Assembly (NCBI RefSeq): GCF_017877055.1 | Contig: NZ_JAGIPG010000007.1 | Coordinates: 1 to 64,000, forward strand | Direction: 5' to 3' | DNA length: 64,000 bases | Origin: Neorhizobium galegae | GTDB lineage: Bacteria; Pseudomonadota; Alphaproteobacteria; Rhizobiales; Rhizobiaceae | Shown: in pieces, positions 15,993-24,840 of the stretch | How positions within the stretch are numbered: position 1 is the stretch's first letter | Layout of the letters: each line of letters begins with the position of its first letter | The notes under the pieces: model-generated | Told to the model about the DNA's origin: nothing | The model's database searches: none | Seen by the model: only the letters and a program-made list of their open reading frames with translations | Translations under genes and position numbers: made by a program

Positions 15993-16742
15993 ATGAGCGC
16001 CATCGCATTGACCATCGACGGTCTCGGCGTCAATTTCGGCGGGTTTCGCGCCGTGAACAATGTCAGCGTCACCGTCTTCGACGGCGAGCTTCGGGTGCTG
16101 CTCGGCGCGAACGGCGCCGGCAAGACGACCCTGATGGATCTGGTCAGCGGCAAGACGCGCAGCACGCAGGGCAAGGTCTTCGTCTACGACACAGACATCA
16201 CCAACTGGCCCGAACACAGAATCGCCCGCGCCGGAATTGGCCGGAAATTCCAGATCCCCAGCATTTTTCGCGATCTTACCGTGCGACAGAATTTGGAGGT
16301 CGCCAACTGCCGCAATCCATCGGTGCTCGCCAACCTTCGATTCGGATTTTCGCGTGCGGAAGCGGACCGCGTCGATGACGTGCTTACTCTCACTGGCCTC
16401 GAGGCAGAGCAGGAGATGACGGCCGCCTATCTCAGTCATGGCCAAACGCAATGGCTGGAGCTGGGCATGCTCATCGTGCAGGATCCCAAGGTGGTTCTGC
16501 TGGACGAGCCGACGGCTGGCATGACCCAGGCGGAAACCCGCAAGACCGCAGAGATCATCAATAATCTCAAGGGTCGCCATACGATCCTCGTCGTCGAACA
16601 CGACATGGGGTTCGTGCGTGAAATCGCCGAACACATCACCGTTCTCCATCTGGGAGAAGTTCTGGCCGAAGGAAGCGTCGAGGATATCGAGCGCAATCCG
16701 AAAGTCCGTGAAGCCTATCTCGGTTCGAAAGGAATATCGTGA
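15993..16742 (+). CDS. Amide/urea ABC transporter ATPase (LivG/UrtD family)
   Basis: A 249-aa ATPase: Walker A LLGANGAGKTTLMD, Walker B VVLLDEPTAGMT and the H-loop VVEHDMGFVREIA. The signature region reads YLSHGQTQWLELGM, where Ser-His-Gly-Gln replaces the usual LSGGQ; this LSHGxxQ form is normal for UrtD proteins. Adjacent genes encode the two permeases and the second ATPase. Confidence 0.92.
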   Translation: MSAIALTIDGLGVNFGGFRAVNNVSVTVFDGELRVLLGANGAGKTTLMDLVSGKTRSTQGKVFVYDTDITNWPEHRIARAGIGRKFQIPSIFRDLTVRQNLEVANCRNPSVLANLRFGFSRAEADRVDDVLTLTGLEAEQEMTAAYLSHGQTQWLELGMLIVQDPKVVLLDEPTAGMTQAETRKTAEIINNLKGRHTILVVEHDMGFVREIAEHITVLHLGEVLAEGSVEDIERNPKVREAYLGSKGIS

Positions 16743-17437
16743 TGCTGTCATTGAAAGACGTACACAGCTATTACGGCCGCAGCCATATCCTGCACGGCGT
16801 CACGCTCGACGTTCCGACAGGCAAGGTGACGAGCATTCTCGGCCGCAACGGCACCGGCAAGACGACCCTGTTGAAAACCTTGATGGCATTAACCGACCGC
16901 ATGACGGGCGAGATGCGTCTGCAGGGAAAAGACATCGCCTCCTCCCCGACGCATATGAGGGCACGGGCCGGTATCGCCTATGTCCCCCAGGGCAGGGAGA
17001 TCATTCCCGATTTTACCATCCGCGAGAACATCCTGATGGGCGCCTTTGCGCGTACCGATCGCAAACGCGAAATTCCAGCGCTGGTGCCGGAACTTTTTCC
17101 CTACCTGATGGCCAACCTTGATCGACCGGGCGGCGTGCTTTCGGGCGGTCAGCAGCAGCAGCTTGCCATCGCCCGCGCGCTGGCCGCGGACCCGAAAGTG
17201 CTGCTTCTCGATGAACCCAACGAAGGCATCCAGCCCTCCATCGTCGAGGAGATTGAGAAGATCATCATCCGGCTCAATCGCGAGATCGGCATGACGATCA
17301 TCCTCGTCGAGCAAAACGTCGCATTTGCGCGGCACGCATCCCACCAGTTCGCAATGCTGGAGAAGGGAGGCGTGGTTGCGGCCGGTGCTATCGACACGCT
17401 CTCCGACGCGCTCGTTCACCGGCATATGGCTGTCTGA
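16742..17437 (+). CDS. Amide/urea ABC transporter ATPase (LivF/UrtE family)
   Basis: A 231-aa ATPase: Walker A ILGRNGTGKTTLLKT, Q-loop YVPQGREIIPDFT, signature LSGGQQQQLAIARAL, Walker B VLLLDEPNEGIQPS (the NEGIQP form typical of UrtE) and H-loop ILVEQNVAFARH. The ATG overlaps the stop of the previous gene by one base; an adjacent GTG at 16739 is also possible. Confidence 0.92.
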   Translation: MLSLKDVHSYYGRSHILHGVTLDVPTGKVTSILGRNGTGKTTLLKTLMALTDRMTGEMRLQGKDIASSPTHMRARAGIAYVPQGREIIPDFTIRENILMGAFARTDRKREIPALVPELFPYLMANLDRPGGVLSGGQQQQLAIARALAADPKVLLLDEPNEGIQPSIVEEIEKIIIRLNREIGMTIILVEQNVAFARHASHQFAMLEKGGVVAAGAIDTLSDALVHRHMAV

Positions 17438-17473
17438 AACGGATATCCTTCAATAGAGACAATGGGAACAACC

Positions 17474-19213
17474 ATGACATCGACACAGAGCTACACCGCC
17501 GCCACCATCCAGTTCGAACCTACTATGTTCGAAAAGGCGCGCAATATCAGCCGGCTGGCAGCCCTTTGCGAGGAAGCCGCGGAGGCGGGCGCTCGTCTGA
17601 TCGTCACTCCCGAAATGGGCACAACCGGCTATTGCTGGTTTGACAGGGCGGAAGTCAAACCGTTCGTCGAGGCCATCCCCGGACCGACTACCGATGTTTT
17701 CCAGGCTGTTGCCAGCAGACACCGCTGCTATATCGTCGTCGGCATGCCGGAAGTCGATCCGGCGAGCGATCTCTATTACAACACCGCCGTTCTCATCGGG
17801 CCTGAGGGCGTCGTTGGTCGGCACCGCAAGTCGCATCCCTATATCGCCGAGCCGAAATGGGCCGCCAATGGCGATGTCGTGCACGAGGTTTTCGAAACGG
17901 AGATCGGCCGGATCTCGATGCTGGTCTGTATGGATCTGCACTTCTTCGAGACGGCGAGACTGGAAGCGCTGGCAGGCGCCGACGTCATTTGCCACATTTC
18001 CAACTGGTTGCAGGAGCGCACGCCGGCACCCTACTGGATCAACCGGGCCTTCGAAAACGCCTGTTACGTGATCGAAAGCAACCGGTGGGGATTGGAGAGA
18101 ACCGTGCAGTTTTCCGGGGGAAGCTGCCTGATCGAGCCCGATGGAACGGTAGCCGCGTCAATCGATACAGGAGACGGGATTGCCTATGGCAAGGTCGATC
18201 TTGCCCGCGCCCGCCGCCGCGAGGTCTTGTTCGAACCCGTATTCAAGGCCCGCCGGCCCGAGCTCTACATGAACATGATGACCAACAGTTTCACCTGGAA
18301 TCCGGGCGACTACTTCCGTCTCTATGGCTATCAGCCCATCCCGCGCGGACGCGCATCGCGCGCCGCCGTTGCCCAGTTCGCCCCGTCCTCCGTCATCGCA
18401 GACAATATTGCCCGCATCACCAAGCTGGCAGCCGAGGCGAAGGCGACGACAGCGCCGGACATTCTGGTCTTCCCGGAACTGTCGCTGACCGGACTTGAGG
18501 CCCCCCAAACCCGGGCGGAGCCGCTCTCAGGCCCGACGATATCCGCCTTCGTTCGTCTGGCAATGAAGCTCGGCTTCCATCTCGTCGCCGGGTTTGCCGA
18601 GGCGGACGGAGACAAGGTCTATAACAGCGCGGTCCTTGCAGGACCCGAGGGACTTGTGGGCAGCTACCGCAAGACGCATCTTGGCATTGCCGATAGCTGG
18701 GCGACGGCCGGCAACGAATGGAAAGTTTACGACCTTGCCATCGGCCGAGTGGGTTTGGCGATTGGCCACGACGCGCTCTATCCGGAAGCCATCCGTTCGC
18801 TCTCGCTCATGGGATGCGATTTGGTCGCTTGCCCCTCGGCGATCGCCGGCACTTTCACCGGCAGCCACGCCGGCACGAAAGTCCCGCACAACTATCCGAT
18901 CCCCAAGGGTGCCGACCCCTTTCACTGGCATGCGTTGCGCGTGCGCGGCGGCGAGAACAACGTCTATTTCGCCTTCGCCAACGTGCTGGATGAGGCGCGG
19001 GGATACCTGGGCAAGAGTGCGGTGTTCGGGCCGGATTCCTTTGCCTTTCCGCGCCAGGAATCGGCAATCCTGGAGGAGGACGGGATTGCCGCCGCAACTG
19101 TCGACACCACCAATCTCGACACACCGTATCCGACGAACATCGTACGGCGAAAGGATCTTGTTGTCATGCGTCAGCCGCATCACTATCAGCCTCTGGTCAA
19201 GTGGCATCAGTGA
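17474..19213 (+). CDS. Double-domain nitrilase-superfamily hydrolase, second domain without catalytic Cys
   Basis: A 579-aa protein made of two carbon-nitrogen hydrolase domains. Domain 1 (about residues 5-250) has a complete Glu-Lys-Cys set: E47 in TPEMGTTGYCW, K119 in GRHRKSHPY, C152 in MLVCMDLHFFE. Domain 2 (about 295-560) keeps E335 (FPELSLTG) and K400 (SYRKTHLG), but the Cys position is Gly431 in LAIGHDALYPE, so it is probably non-catalytic. The enzyme should hydrolyse an amide, carbamoyl compound or nitrile imported by the transporter encoded just upstream. Start choice: ATG 17474 has GGGAAC before it; ATG 17462 in frame adds four residues. Confidence 0.87.
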   Translation: MTSTQSYTAATIQFEPTMFEKARNISRLAALCEEAAEAGARLIVTPEMGTTGYCWFDRAEVKPFVEAIPGPTTDVFQAVASRHRCYIVVGMPEVDPASDLYYNTAVLIGPEGVVGRHRKSHPYIAEPKWAANGDVVHEVFETEIGRISMLVCMDLHFFETARLEALAGADVICHISNWLQERTPAPYWINRAFENACYVIESNRWGLERTVQFSGGSCLIEPDGTVAASIDTGDGIAYGKVDLARARRREVLFEPVFKARRPELYMNMMTNSFTWNPGDYFRLYGYQPIPRGRASRAAVAQFAPSSVIADNIARITKLAAEAKATTAPDILVFPELSLTGLEAPQTRAEPLSGPTISAFVRLAMKLGFHLVAGFAEADGDKVYNSAVLAGPEGLVGSYRKTHLGIADSWATAGNEWKVYDLAIGRVGLAIGHDALYPEAIRSLSLMGCDLVACPSAIAGTFTGSHAGTKVPHNYPIPKGADPFHWHALRVRGGENNVYFAFANVLDEARGYLGKSAVFGPDSFAFPRQESAILEEDGIAAATVDTTNLDTPYPTNIVRRKDLVVMRQPHHYQPLVKWHQ

Positions 19214-19225
19214 GAGGCTGGTACG

Positions 19226-20380
19226 ATGTCCTCATTCACATTCGCAACCGTCCCACAGATAATTGCAGGACCGGGCTGCATCGCAAGGCTTTCGGAGCTG
19301 AAGACCCGGCTCGGGTCGCGTGTTCTGGTGATTTCGGACGAAGGGGTCGTCAGGACGGGGCTCGTTCAACCGGCCCTGGCAAGCCTTGCGGACTGCGGGG
19401 CTGAAGCATCGATCTTTACCGGCGTTGTCGCTGATCCGCCGGAAGCCGTCATTCACGCGGCTGTGGCACAGGCGATCGAGTTTGGCGCAACCGGTGTACT
19501 GGGCATCGGCGGCGGTTCGTCGCTCGATGTCGCGAAGCTCGCGGCCCTTCTGGCCAAAAGCGGCGAAACGCTCGGCAATATCTACGGGGTTGGCAACGTG
19601 ACCGGGCAGCGTCTGCCGCTGGTGCTCGTGCCGACAACGGCAGGCACCGGATCGGAAGTCACACCGATTTCCATCGTCACTACGGGCGCATACCAGAAAA
19701 AGGGCGTCGTATCGCCGGCCCTGCTACCGGATGCGGCACTTCTTGACGCAAACCTGACAATCGGCCTTCCTCCCGCCGTGACCGCTGCAACGGGGATCGA
19801 CGCAATGGTCCACGCCATCGAGGCTTTCACCTCTAAAAGTGCAAACAACAATCCGGTCTCCCGCGCCCTTGCCAAAGAGGCTCTTCGGCTGCTCGGGGCA
19901 AATATCGAAATCGCCGTCCAGAACGGAACCGACCTGGCCGCCAGACAGGCAATGCTGCTCGGGGCAATGCTGGCCGGCCAGGCCTTTGCCAATTCACCGG
20001 TCGCTGCCGTCCATGCGCTCGCCTATCCGATCGGTGGTCGCTATCACGTTCCGCACGGCCTTTCCAACAGTCTGGTCCTGCCGCATGTCGCACGTTTCAA
20101 CGCGACCGTCTGTGGTGACGCCTATGCCGAGCTGGCGCCTTGCCTTTTTCCGCACCTTGAGTCTGCTCGCCAGACAGAGCGGCTTTCCGGTTTTATCGAA
20201 GGATTGACGATGCTGCCTGTGCGCCTGAACCTGCCCGTACGCCTGAGGGATGTCGGAATTCTAAAGGACGGGCTTCCTCTGCTAGCGGAAAATGCGATGG
20301 AACAGACCCGCCTGCTGGTCAACAATCCGCGCACGGTGTCGCTGTCGGATGCCACCAGGATCTACGAAGATGCTTGGTAA
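19226..20380 (+). CDS. Iron-containing alcohol dehydrogenase
   Basis: A 384-aa group III alcohol dehydrogenase. NAD-binding GIGGGSSLDVAKLAALL, then PTTAGTGSEVTP, metal site GIDAMVHAIEAF (Asp, His) and PVAAVHALAYPIGGRYHVPH, then GLSNSLVLPHVA (two further His). It lies 12 bp after the hydrolase gene and closes the amide operon, so it may act on an aldehyde or alcohol made from the imported compound. Some relatives are maleylacetate or lactaldehyde reductases, so the substrate is open. Confidence 0.88.
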   Translation: MSSFTFATVPQIIAGPGCIARLSELKTRLGSRVLVISDEGVVRTGLVQPALASLADCGAEASIFTGVVADPPEAVIHAAVAQAIEFGATGVLGIGGGSSLDVAKLAALLAKSGETLGNIYGVGNVTGQRLPLVLVPTTAGTGSEVTPISIVTTGAYQKKGVVSPALLPDAALLDANLTIGLPPAVTAATGIDAMVHAIEAFTSKSANNNPVSRALAKEALRLLGANIEIAVQNGTDLAARQAMLLGAMLAGQAFANSPVAAVHALAYPIGGRYHVPHGLSNSLVLPHVARFNATVCGDAYAELAPCLFPHLESARQTERLSGFIEGLTMLPVRLNLPVRLRDVGILKDGLPLLAENAMEQTRLLVNNPRTVSLSDATRIYEDAW

Positions 20381-20454
20381 ACAGGTGCCGAACGCCAGGG
20401 TCGGTCATACGTGACAATATGAACCGTATTCTTCTGGTCGCTCTTGAGATCCCA

Positions 20455-20820
20455 TCAGGGGGTGAGTAGCGGCCTGACATCGACCGAGCCGAGTGTTCTG
20501 ATCGTCGCCAGTCCTGTCTCGCCATCTTCATGTACGGAGACGAAATCGACGCCGCTGCGAGTGACGACGGCATTTGCCGGTACGAGCAGGGCCTGCCGCT
20601 CTCCGACCGGGACCTCCACGAGCATGCGCGCATTGACGAAGGCGGTATCGAGCTCGCCGGCTTCGACATCCGTAGTGACGCGTCCGTTCTCGATCAGCGG
20701 ATAGATCTTCGCGAGCTTTCCGGCGATCTGCCGCCCGTCGATATTGATCCTGATTTCAACTTCCTGGCCGAGCGCGCTTGCGTGGCGCTCCGGGATGGAC
20801 AGGCAAAGGAACAGTCCGCC
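20455..20820 (-). pseudogene. 5'-truncated RND efflux membrane-fusion (HlyD-type) gene
   Basis: An open frame without a plausible start reads LFLCLSIPERHASALGQEVE, IRINIDGRQIAGKLAKIYPL, ENGRVTTDVEAGELDTAFVN and ALLVPANAVVTRSGVDFVSV, ending in VDVRPLLTP. This is the C-terminal beta-barrel and membrane-proximal part of a periplasmic adaptor protein. The N-terminal hairpin and lipoyl domains are missing, as are partner pump genes. It is a remnant of a lost efflux operon. Confidence 0.65.
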
Positions 20821-20827
20821 GCCTCCG

Positions 20828-21119
20828 ATGAAGGCTCCTCGCTACCGGAAACTCTTCGTGGCCTTGCTGGCGGCTTTCCTGCTGGCGGCACTGTTTCCGG
20901 CGTGCTTGCGGTTCGTCTCGTCGTCCGCACGATCTATTGGTCGGCCCACCAAAACGAGCCGATCGAACGTTCGGTTATGTGGCCCATTCTTATGGCATCT
21001 CCCACCGCCGCGACCGCCGTCCTTATGGGTCTGATGGTCCGCGTCCATGGCCCGCACCATCTCTTCGCCGCCACTATCCTGATGGGCTTCTTGCAGATCA
21101 TAGCCGGCACCAGTTCCTA
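20828..21119 (+). pseudogene. Frameshifted remnant of a small membrane protein gene
   Basis: Fragments in successive frames read APRYRKLFVALLAAFLLAAL, then VVRTIYWSAHQNEPIE, then FGYVAHSYGIS. Placed in order they match a rhizobial small membrane protein with a YRKL-type N-terminal helix, an RTIYW...HQ..PIE segment and a GYVAHSY segment. At least two frameshifts separate them. I know the family only as an uncharacterised one. Confidence 0.5.
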
Positions 21120-21142
21120 ACCCCAGAGCGTTACATCACCGC

Positions 21143-22270
21143 CTACGACTGAATCACGTGCTCGACCGGACGGCGAAGCGATTTGGGTAACTCTGGACCA
21201 TAGCCGAACCTCATCACAAGATCAGGGCGGCCGCCGCCCAAGCCGAGATATGTGGCGAATTGCCCTCGCACAGCGGGGACCTCGACCGGCTGATTGATAA
21301 ACGCATGACATAGCCCCAAGGCCGTGGCCTGAAGGGCGAACCGCTGACTGCACCGGCCGGCTTCAGCCCAATATGCCGGTTCATTCTTGTCGGACACGAA
21401 CACGGCAATGCCTGCCGAGCTCCTCATCTGGCTCACATATTTCCTGTTTTCCGCATCCTTCGTGAACACCTCACTGAAGATCAACCGGCCGAGCCAGCCC
21501 GGCAGAGCCGGATTGCCGGAGGATTTCGAAAACAGGCCGTCCCGCGTCGATAGGGCTTCGCCGTAGCTGAAGCGGATCCACGATTTCAGTTCGTCCACGA
21601 ATGCGCCGTCGTCCATCTGCGCGCTGTTGCCCGCGAGGAGATAGGAAAGGATTTCTTCGCGTTGCTTGCGTTCCGTGAACAGCAACATCCGCACGCCGTC
21701 CCCATTCCCTGCATCTTCCAGAAGTTGAAGATGTTCGGGCGGAACCGACCGTCCGTCGTAAACTGCGCGCGTCGATTGACGATGCGGTATGGCATCGAAC
21801 AGGTCCGTGCGCCCGGGAGGCGCGGTGTCCAAATCGACCCGTATTCCGTGCGCATCGGGGTCGTAGCTCGGAACCGCCCGAAGCCCGAACGCACGAGCCG
21901 CTTGAACGATATTCTCGACGGCACAGCCGAGACTGGCTAACACATGATGATCGTCGGGATCTACGGCGGGCAAGCGACGCTTGAGATCGGGTAGAACGAG
22001 GACGGAGTGGTCCGAGAGCCGAAATTGCCAAGGTTGAGTGTTATGGCTGTTTGCGGCCAGGCAGGCGTAACGGACAAGTTCCTTTCGGACCGACAGCAAT
22101 GGCAGATCCGTGCTGTCGCTGTGTCGCCAAGTGGATTTGACGGCTTCCTCGTAGCCTGAACGCCCCCGGGCGTTCAGCGCAAGCGCGCTTGCTCCGCCGA
22201 TCGCAACAAATCCACCTCCAGCGGCTAGCGCAACCAGGAATCTGCGACGGCAGTGATGAATCTCGGACAT
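21143..22270 (-). CDS. Tat-exported nitroreductase-family (Acg-like) protein
   Basis: A 375-aa protein. The N-terminus CRRRFLVALAAGGGFVAIGG is a twin-arginine signal. The mature part has the nitroreductase/Acg blocks ACLAANSHNTQPWQFRLSD, HRQSTRAVYDGR, GLCHAFINQPVEVPAVRGQF and LGLGGGRPDLVMRFGYG, which form the FMN site in relatives. It may reduce or sequester flavin in the periplasm. It stands alone between gene ruins and the XRE/Ehr operon. Confidence 0.82.
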   Translation of the reverse strand: MSEIHHCRRRFLVALAAGGGFVAIGGASALALNARGRSGYEEAVKSTWRHSDSTDLPLLSVRKELVRYACLAANSHNTQPWQFRLSDHSVLVLPDLKRRLPAVDPDDHHVLASLGCAVENIVQAARAFGLRAVPSYDPDAHGIRVDLDTAPPGRTDLFDAIPHRQSTRAVYDGRSVPPEHLQLLEDAGNGDGVRMLLFTERKQREEILSYLLAGNSAQMDDGAFVDELKSWIRFSYGEALSTRDGLFSKSSGNPALPGWLGRLIFSEVFTKDAENRKYVSQMRSSAGIAVFVSDKNEPAYWAEAGRCSQRFALQATALGLCHAFINQPVEVPAVRGQFATYLGLGGGRPDLVMRFGYGPELPKSLRRPVEHVIQS

Positions 22271-22445
22271 GGCAACAGCGTAGTACGGATGGCCTCCCTC
22301 GGGCTTTGATCTGGGTCAGGGCTGCCTATCTCGGCCTGCGTCGCTCTTCGTCGCACACCATTGACGACGACGTAACGTTGATCGCAGTCCGGGCCGCTTG
22401 AGTATGAACCCGAACTTCCGACTCTTTTCACATGGGAATATTGCT

Positions 22446-22457
22446 TTGATGCATCAA
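22446..22457. promoter_or_regulatory. Palindrome TTGATGCATCAA upstream of the XRE regulator
   Basis: A perfect 12-bp palindrome 56 bp before the XRE start codon, in the 243-bp gene-free interval 22271-22513 shared with the divergent nitroreductase gene. It is a plausible operator for the XRE protein. I see no other structure in the interval apart from the 8-bp palindrome CTACGTAG near 22489. Confidence 0.4.
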
Positions 22458-22513
22458 TAGGCACATCCTAAACATGAGGTAAAAGCCTACGTAGTAGAAG
22501 CGATGGTTGCGTC

Positions 22514-22828
22514 GTGATTACTGCTGCTCAGATGCGGGCTGCCAGAGCCCTTCTCGGAATCGACCAACGCGAACTGGCCGATCTGGCGGGTGTTTCGGTG
22601 CCGACGATCCAGCGCATGGAAGCAAGCGCCGACGTGGTTCGGGGGAATGTCGACTCCCTCATGCGGCTGCTGGCCGCGCTCGACATTGCCGGGATCGAGC
22701 TGATCGGCGAGGGGGCGGTCAGCGAAAACGGCGGGCGGGGTGTTCGGCTGAAGGCCGCAACAGAACCTTCCGGAAACGACGGGCCGGGATCGCCCGAACC
22801 CACGCATGGAGCGAGGAGGCGCCCATGA
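22514..22828 (+). CDS. Small XRE-family helix-turn-helix regulator (GTG start)
   Basis: A 104-aa DNA-binding protein. The HTH is ARALLGIDQRELADLAGVSV then PTIQRMEAS (residues about 10-39), followed by VDSLMRLLAALDIAGIELIG, and a polar tail. Start GTG 22514; the ribosome site is weak. Its stop overlaps the ATG of the first membrane gene (ATGA, 22825-22828) with GAGGAGG inside its own tail, so regulator and complex are translationally coupled. That is unusual for a regulator and suggests it controls this operon. Confidence 0.83.
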   Translation: MITAAQMRAARALLGIDQRELADLAGVSVPTIQRMEASADVVRGNVDSLMRLLAALDIAGIELIGEGAVSENGGRGVRLKAATEPSGNDGPGSPEPTHGARRRP

Positions 22829-24840
22829 CGTCGGTGGCGTTGATGCTTTCCTGCGTCGCCGCGCTGCTGGCCACGGTGGTGCTCGCGGCCTTCATCGCCC
22901 GGTCCCGCCTCGCCACGCCGGCAATCTACAGCCTGAGCCTTGGCATTTCGGCCATCGCCTTTTCGACAGGCCTCGTGCAGCTCTCGTCACCCGCGGCCGA
23001 TAGTCCTGCACTCGTGCTCCCCTTCGGCCTGCCCTGGCTCGGGGCACATTTCAGGCTCGATCCGCTGGCCGCCTTCTTTCTCGTCGTCGTCAATCTGGGC
23101 GGCGCCTTCGCCAGCCTCTACGGCCTCGGTTACGGACGCCACGAGCATGCGCCCCACCGGGTCCTGCCCTTCTTCCCGGCCTTCCTCGTCGGCATGAACC
23201 TGGTGATCCTTTCCGACGACGCATTCACCTTCCTTCTTTCCTGGGAGTTCATGTCGCTGGCCTCCTGGGCGCTGGTGATGGCGCATCACCGCGATGCCGG
23301 AAACCGCCGGGCGGGTTATATCTACATCGTCATGGCGAGCTTCGGCACACTCGCCCTGCTGCTCGCCTTCGGCCTCCTGGCCGGGCCTGACGGCGCCTAT
23401 GGCTTCGCCGCGATGCGGGCCGCACAGCACACCCCGTTCACGACCGGGCTCGTCTTCGTCCTGCTGATGCTCGGCGCCGGCTCGAAAGCCGGCCTTGTGC
23501 CGCTGCATGTCTGGCTGCCGCTGGCGCATCCGGCCGCGCCGAGCCACGTTTCGGCCCTGATGAGCGGCGTCATGACCAAGGTCGCCGTCTACGGCGTCAT
23601 CCGCGTCCTCTTCGACCTCGTCGGCACGCCAGCCTGGTGGTCGAGCCTCGTCGTCCTGCTGATCGGCGGCGGCACCGCCGTTCTCGGCATCCTGCATGCC
23701 CTGATGGAGCGCGACCTCAAGCGCATGCTCGCCTACAGCACGATCGAGAATATCGGCGTCGTCTTCGTCGGCCTGGGGCTGGCGCTCGCGTTCAAGGACG
23801 CCGGCATGGAACTGGCGGCGGCGCTTGCCATGACCGCCGCGCTCTTCCAAGTGCTCAACCACTCCTTCTTCAAGAGCCTGCTCTTCTTCGGCGCCGGTGC
23901 CGTCCTGACCCAGACGGGCGAGCGCGACCTGGAAAAACTCGGCGGCTTGATCCACCGCATGCCGGTCACCGCCTTTGCCTTCCTGGTCGCCTGCGTCGCG
24001 ATTTCGGCGCTACCGCCCTTCAACGGCTTCGCGTCGGAATGGCTGGTCTTCCAAGCGATCCTGCAAAGCCCCGACCTGCCCCAATGGGCGCTGACTATCC
24101 TCGTGCCGGCCGTCGGCGGCTTGCTGGCCCTGTCGGCGGCGGTGGCCGCCGCCTGTTTCGTGCGCGCCTTCGGCATCGCCTTCCTTGGCCAGCCAATAAC
24201 CGAGGCGTCGGCCGGCGCATCCGAGGCGGACCGTTTTTCGCTAGCGGCCATGGCGATCCTGGCGGCGCTCTGCCTGCTCGCCGGCATCCTGCCCGGGATT
24301 GTCATCGACGCTCTATCACCTGTCACAAAGCTTCTCGTCGGCGGCCGTATGCCTGTGCAGACGGACGTGCCATGGCTGTCGATCGTGCCGGTGGCAGAAA
24401 GCCGCAGTTCCTATAACGGCCTGCTCGTCTTCCTGTTCATCGGGTTCTCGGCCTGGCTCTCCGCCACGGTCATCCACCGTTTCGCCTCGCGGGCGCTCCG
24501 CCGGGCGCCGGTCTGGGACTGCGGCTTCCCTGGGATCGACGCCACGATGCAATATACGGCCGGCAGCTTCGCCCAGCCGGCCCGGCGCGTCTTCGGAACG
24601 CTGGTTTTCCGCGCCCGCGAGCGGGTCGACATGCCGCCGCCCGGTGCACTGATCCCCGCCCGTTTCGAACTGGAATTCCACGATCTCGTCTGGGAAGGCC
24701 TCTGCCTGCCGGTCGCCGGCGCGGTGGGCTTTGTGGCCGAAAAGCTCAACCATCTGCAGTTCCTGACCATCCGGCGCTATCTGAGCCTCGTCTTCCTCGC
24801 GCTCGTCCTCCTGCTTCTGGTGCTGGCGCTATGGTCCTGA
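22825..24840 (+). CDS. hyfB: Hydrogenase-4 subunit B-like / NuoL-type antiporter subunit
   Basis: A 671-aa multi-pass membrane protein, the length of HyfB. Antiporter core: LLSWEFMSLASWALVMAHH (Glu of the proton path), GAGSKAGLVPLHVWLPLAHP (Lys), RDLKRMLAYSTIENIGVVFV and LNHSFFKSLLFFGAGAV. The C-terminal part (WDCGFPG, MQYTAGSFAQPARRVFG) is specific to HyfB/HycC. It should translocate protons or sodium in the membrane arm. It overlaps the next gene by 10 bp. Confidence 0.9.
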   Translation: MTSVALMLSCVAALLATVVLAAFIARSRLATPAIYSLSLGISAIAFSTGLVQLSSPAADSPALVLPFGLPWLGAHFRLDPLAAFFLVVVNLGGAFASLYGLGYGRHEHAPHRVLPFFPAFLVGMNLVILSDDAFTFLLSWEFMSLASWALVMAHHRDAGNRRAGYIYIVMASFGTLALLLAFGLLAGPDGAYGFAAMRAAQHTPFTTGLVFVLLMLGAGSKAGLVPLHVWLPLAHPAAPSHVSALMSGVMTKVAVYGVIRVLFDLVGTPAWWSSLVVLLIGGGTAVLGILHALMERDLKRMLAYSTIENIGVVFVGLGLALAFKDAGMELAAALAMTAALFQVLNHSFFKSLLFFGAGAVLTQTGERDLEKLGGLIHRMPVTAFAFLVACVAISALPPFNGFASEWLVFQAILQSPDLPQWALTILVPAVGGLLALSAAVAAACFVRAFGIAFLGQPITEASAGASEADRFSLAAMAILAALCLLAGILPGIVIDALSPVTKLLVGGRMPVQTDVPWLSIVPVAESRSSYNGLLVFLFIGFSAWLSATVIHRFASRALRRAPVWDCGFPGIDATMQYTAGSFAQPARRVFGTLVFRARERVDMPPPGALIPARFELEFHDLVWEGLCLPVAGAVGFVAEKLNHLQFLTIRRYLSLVFLALVLLLLVLALWS

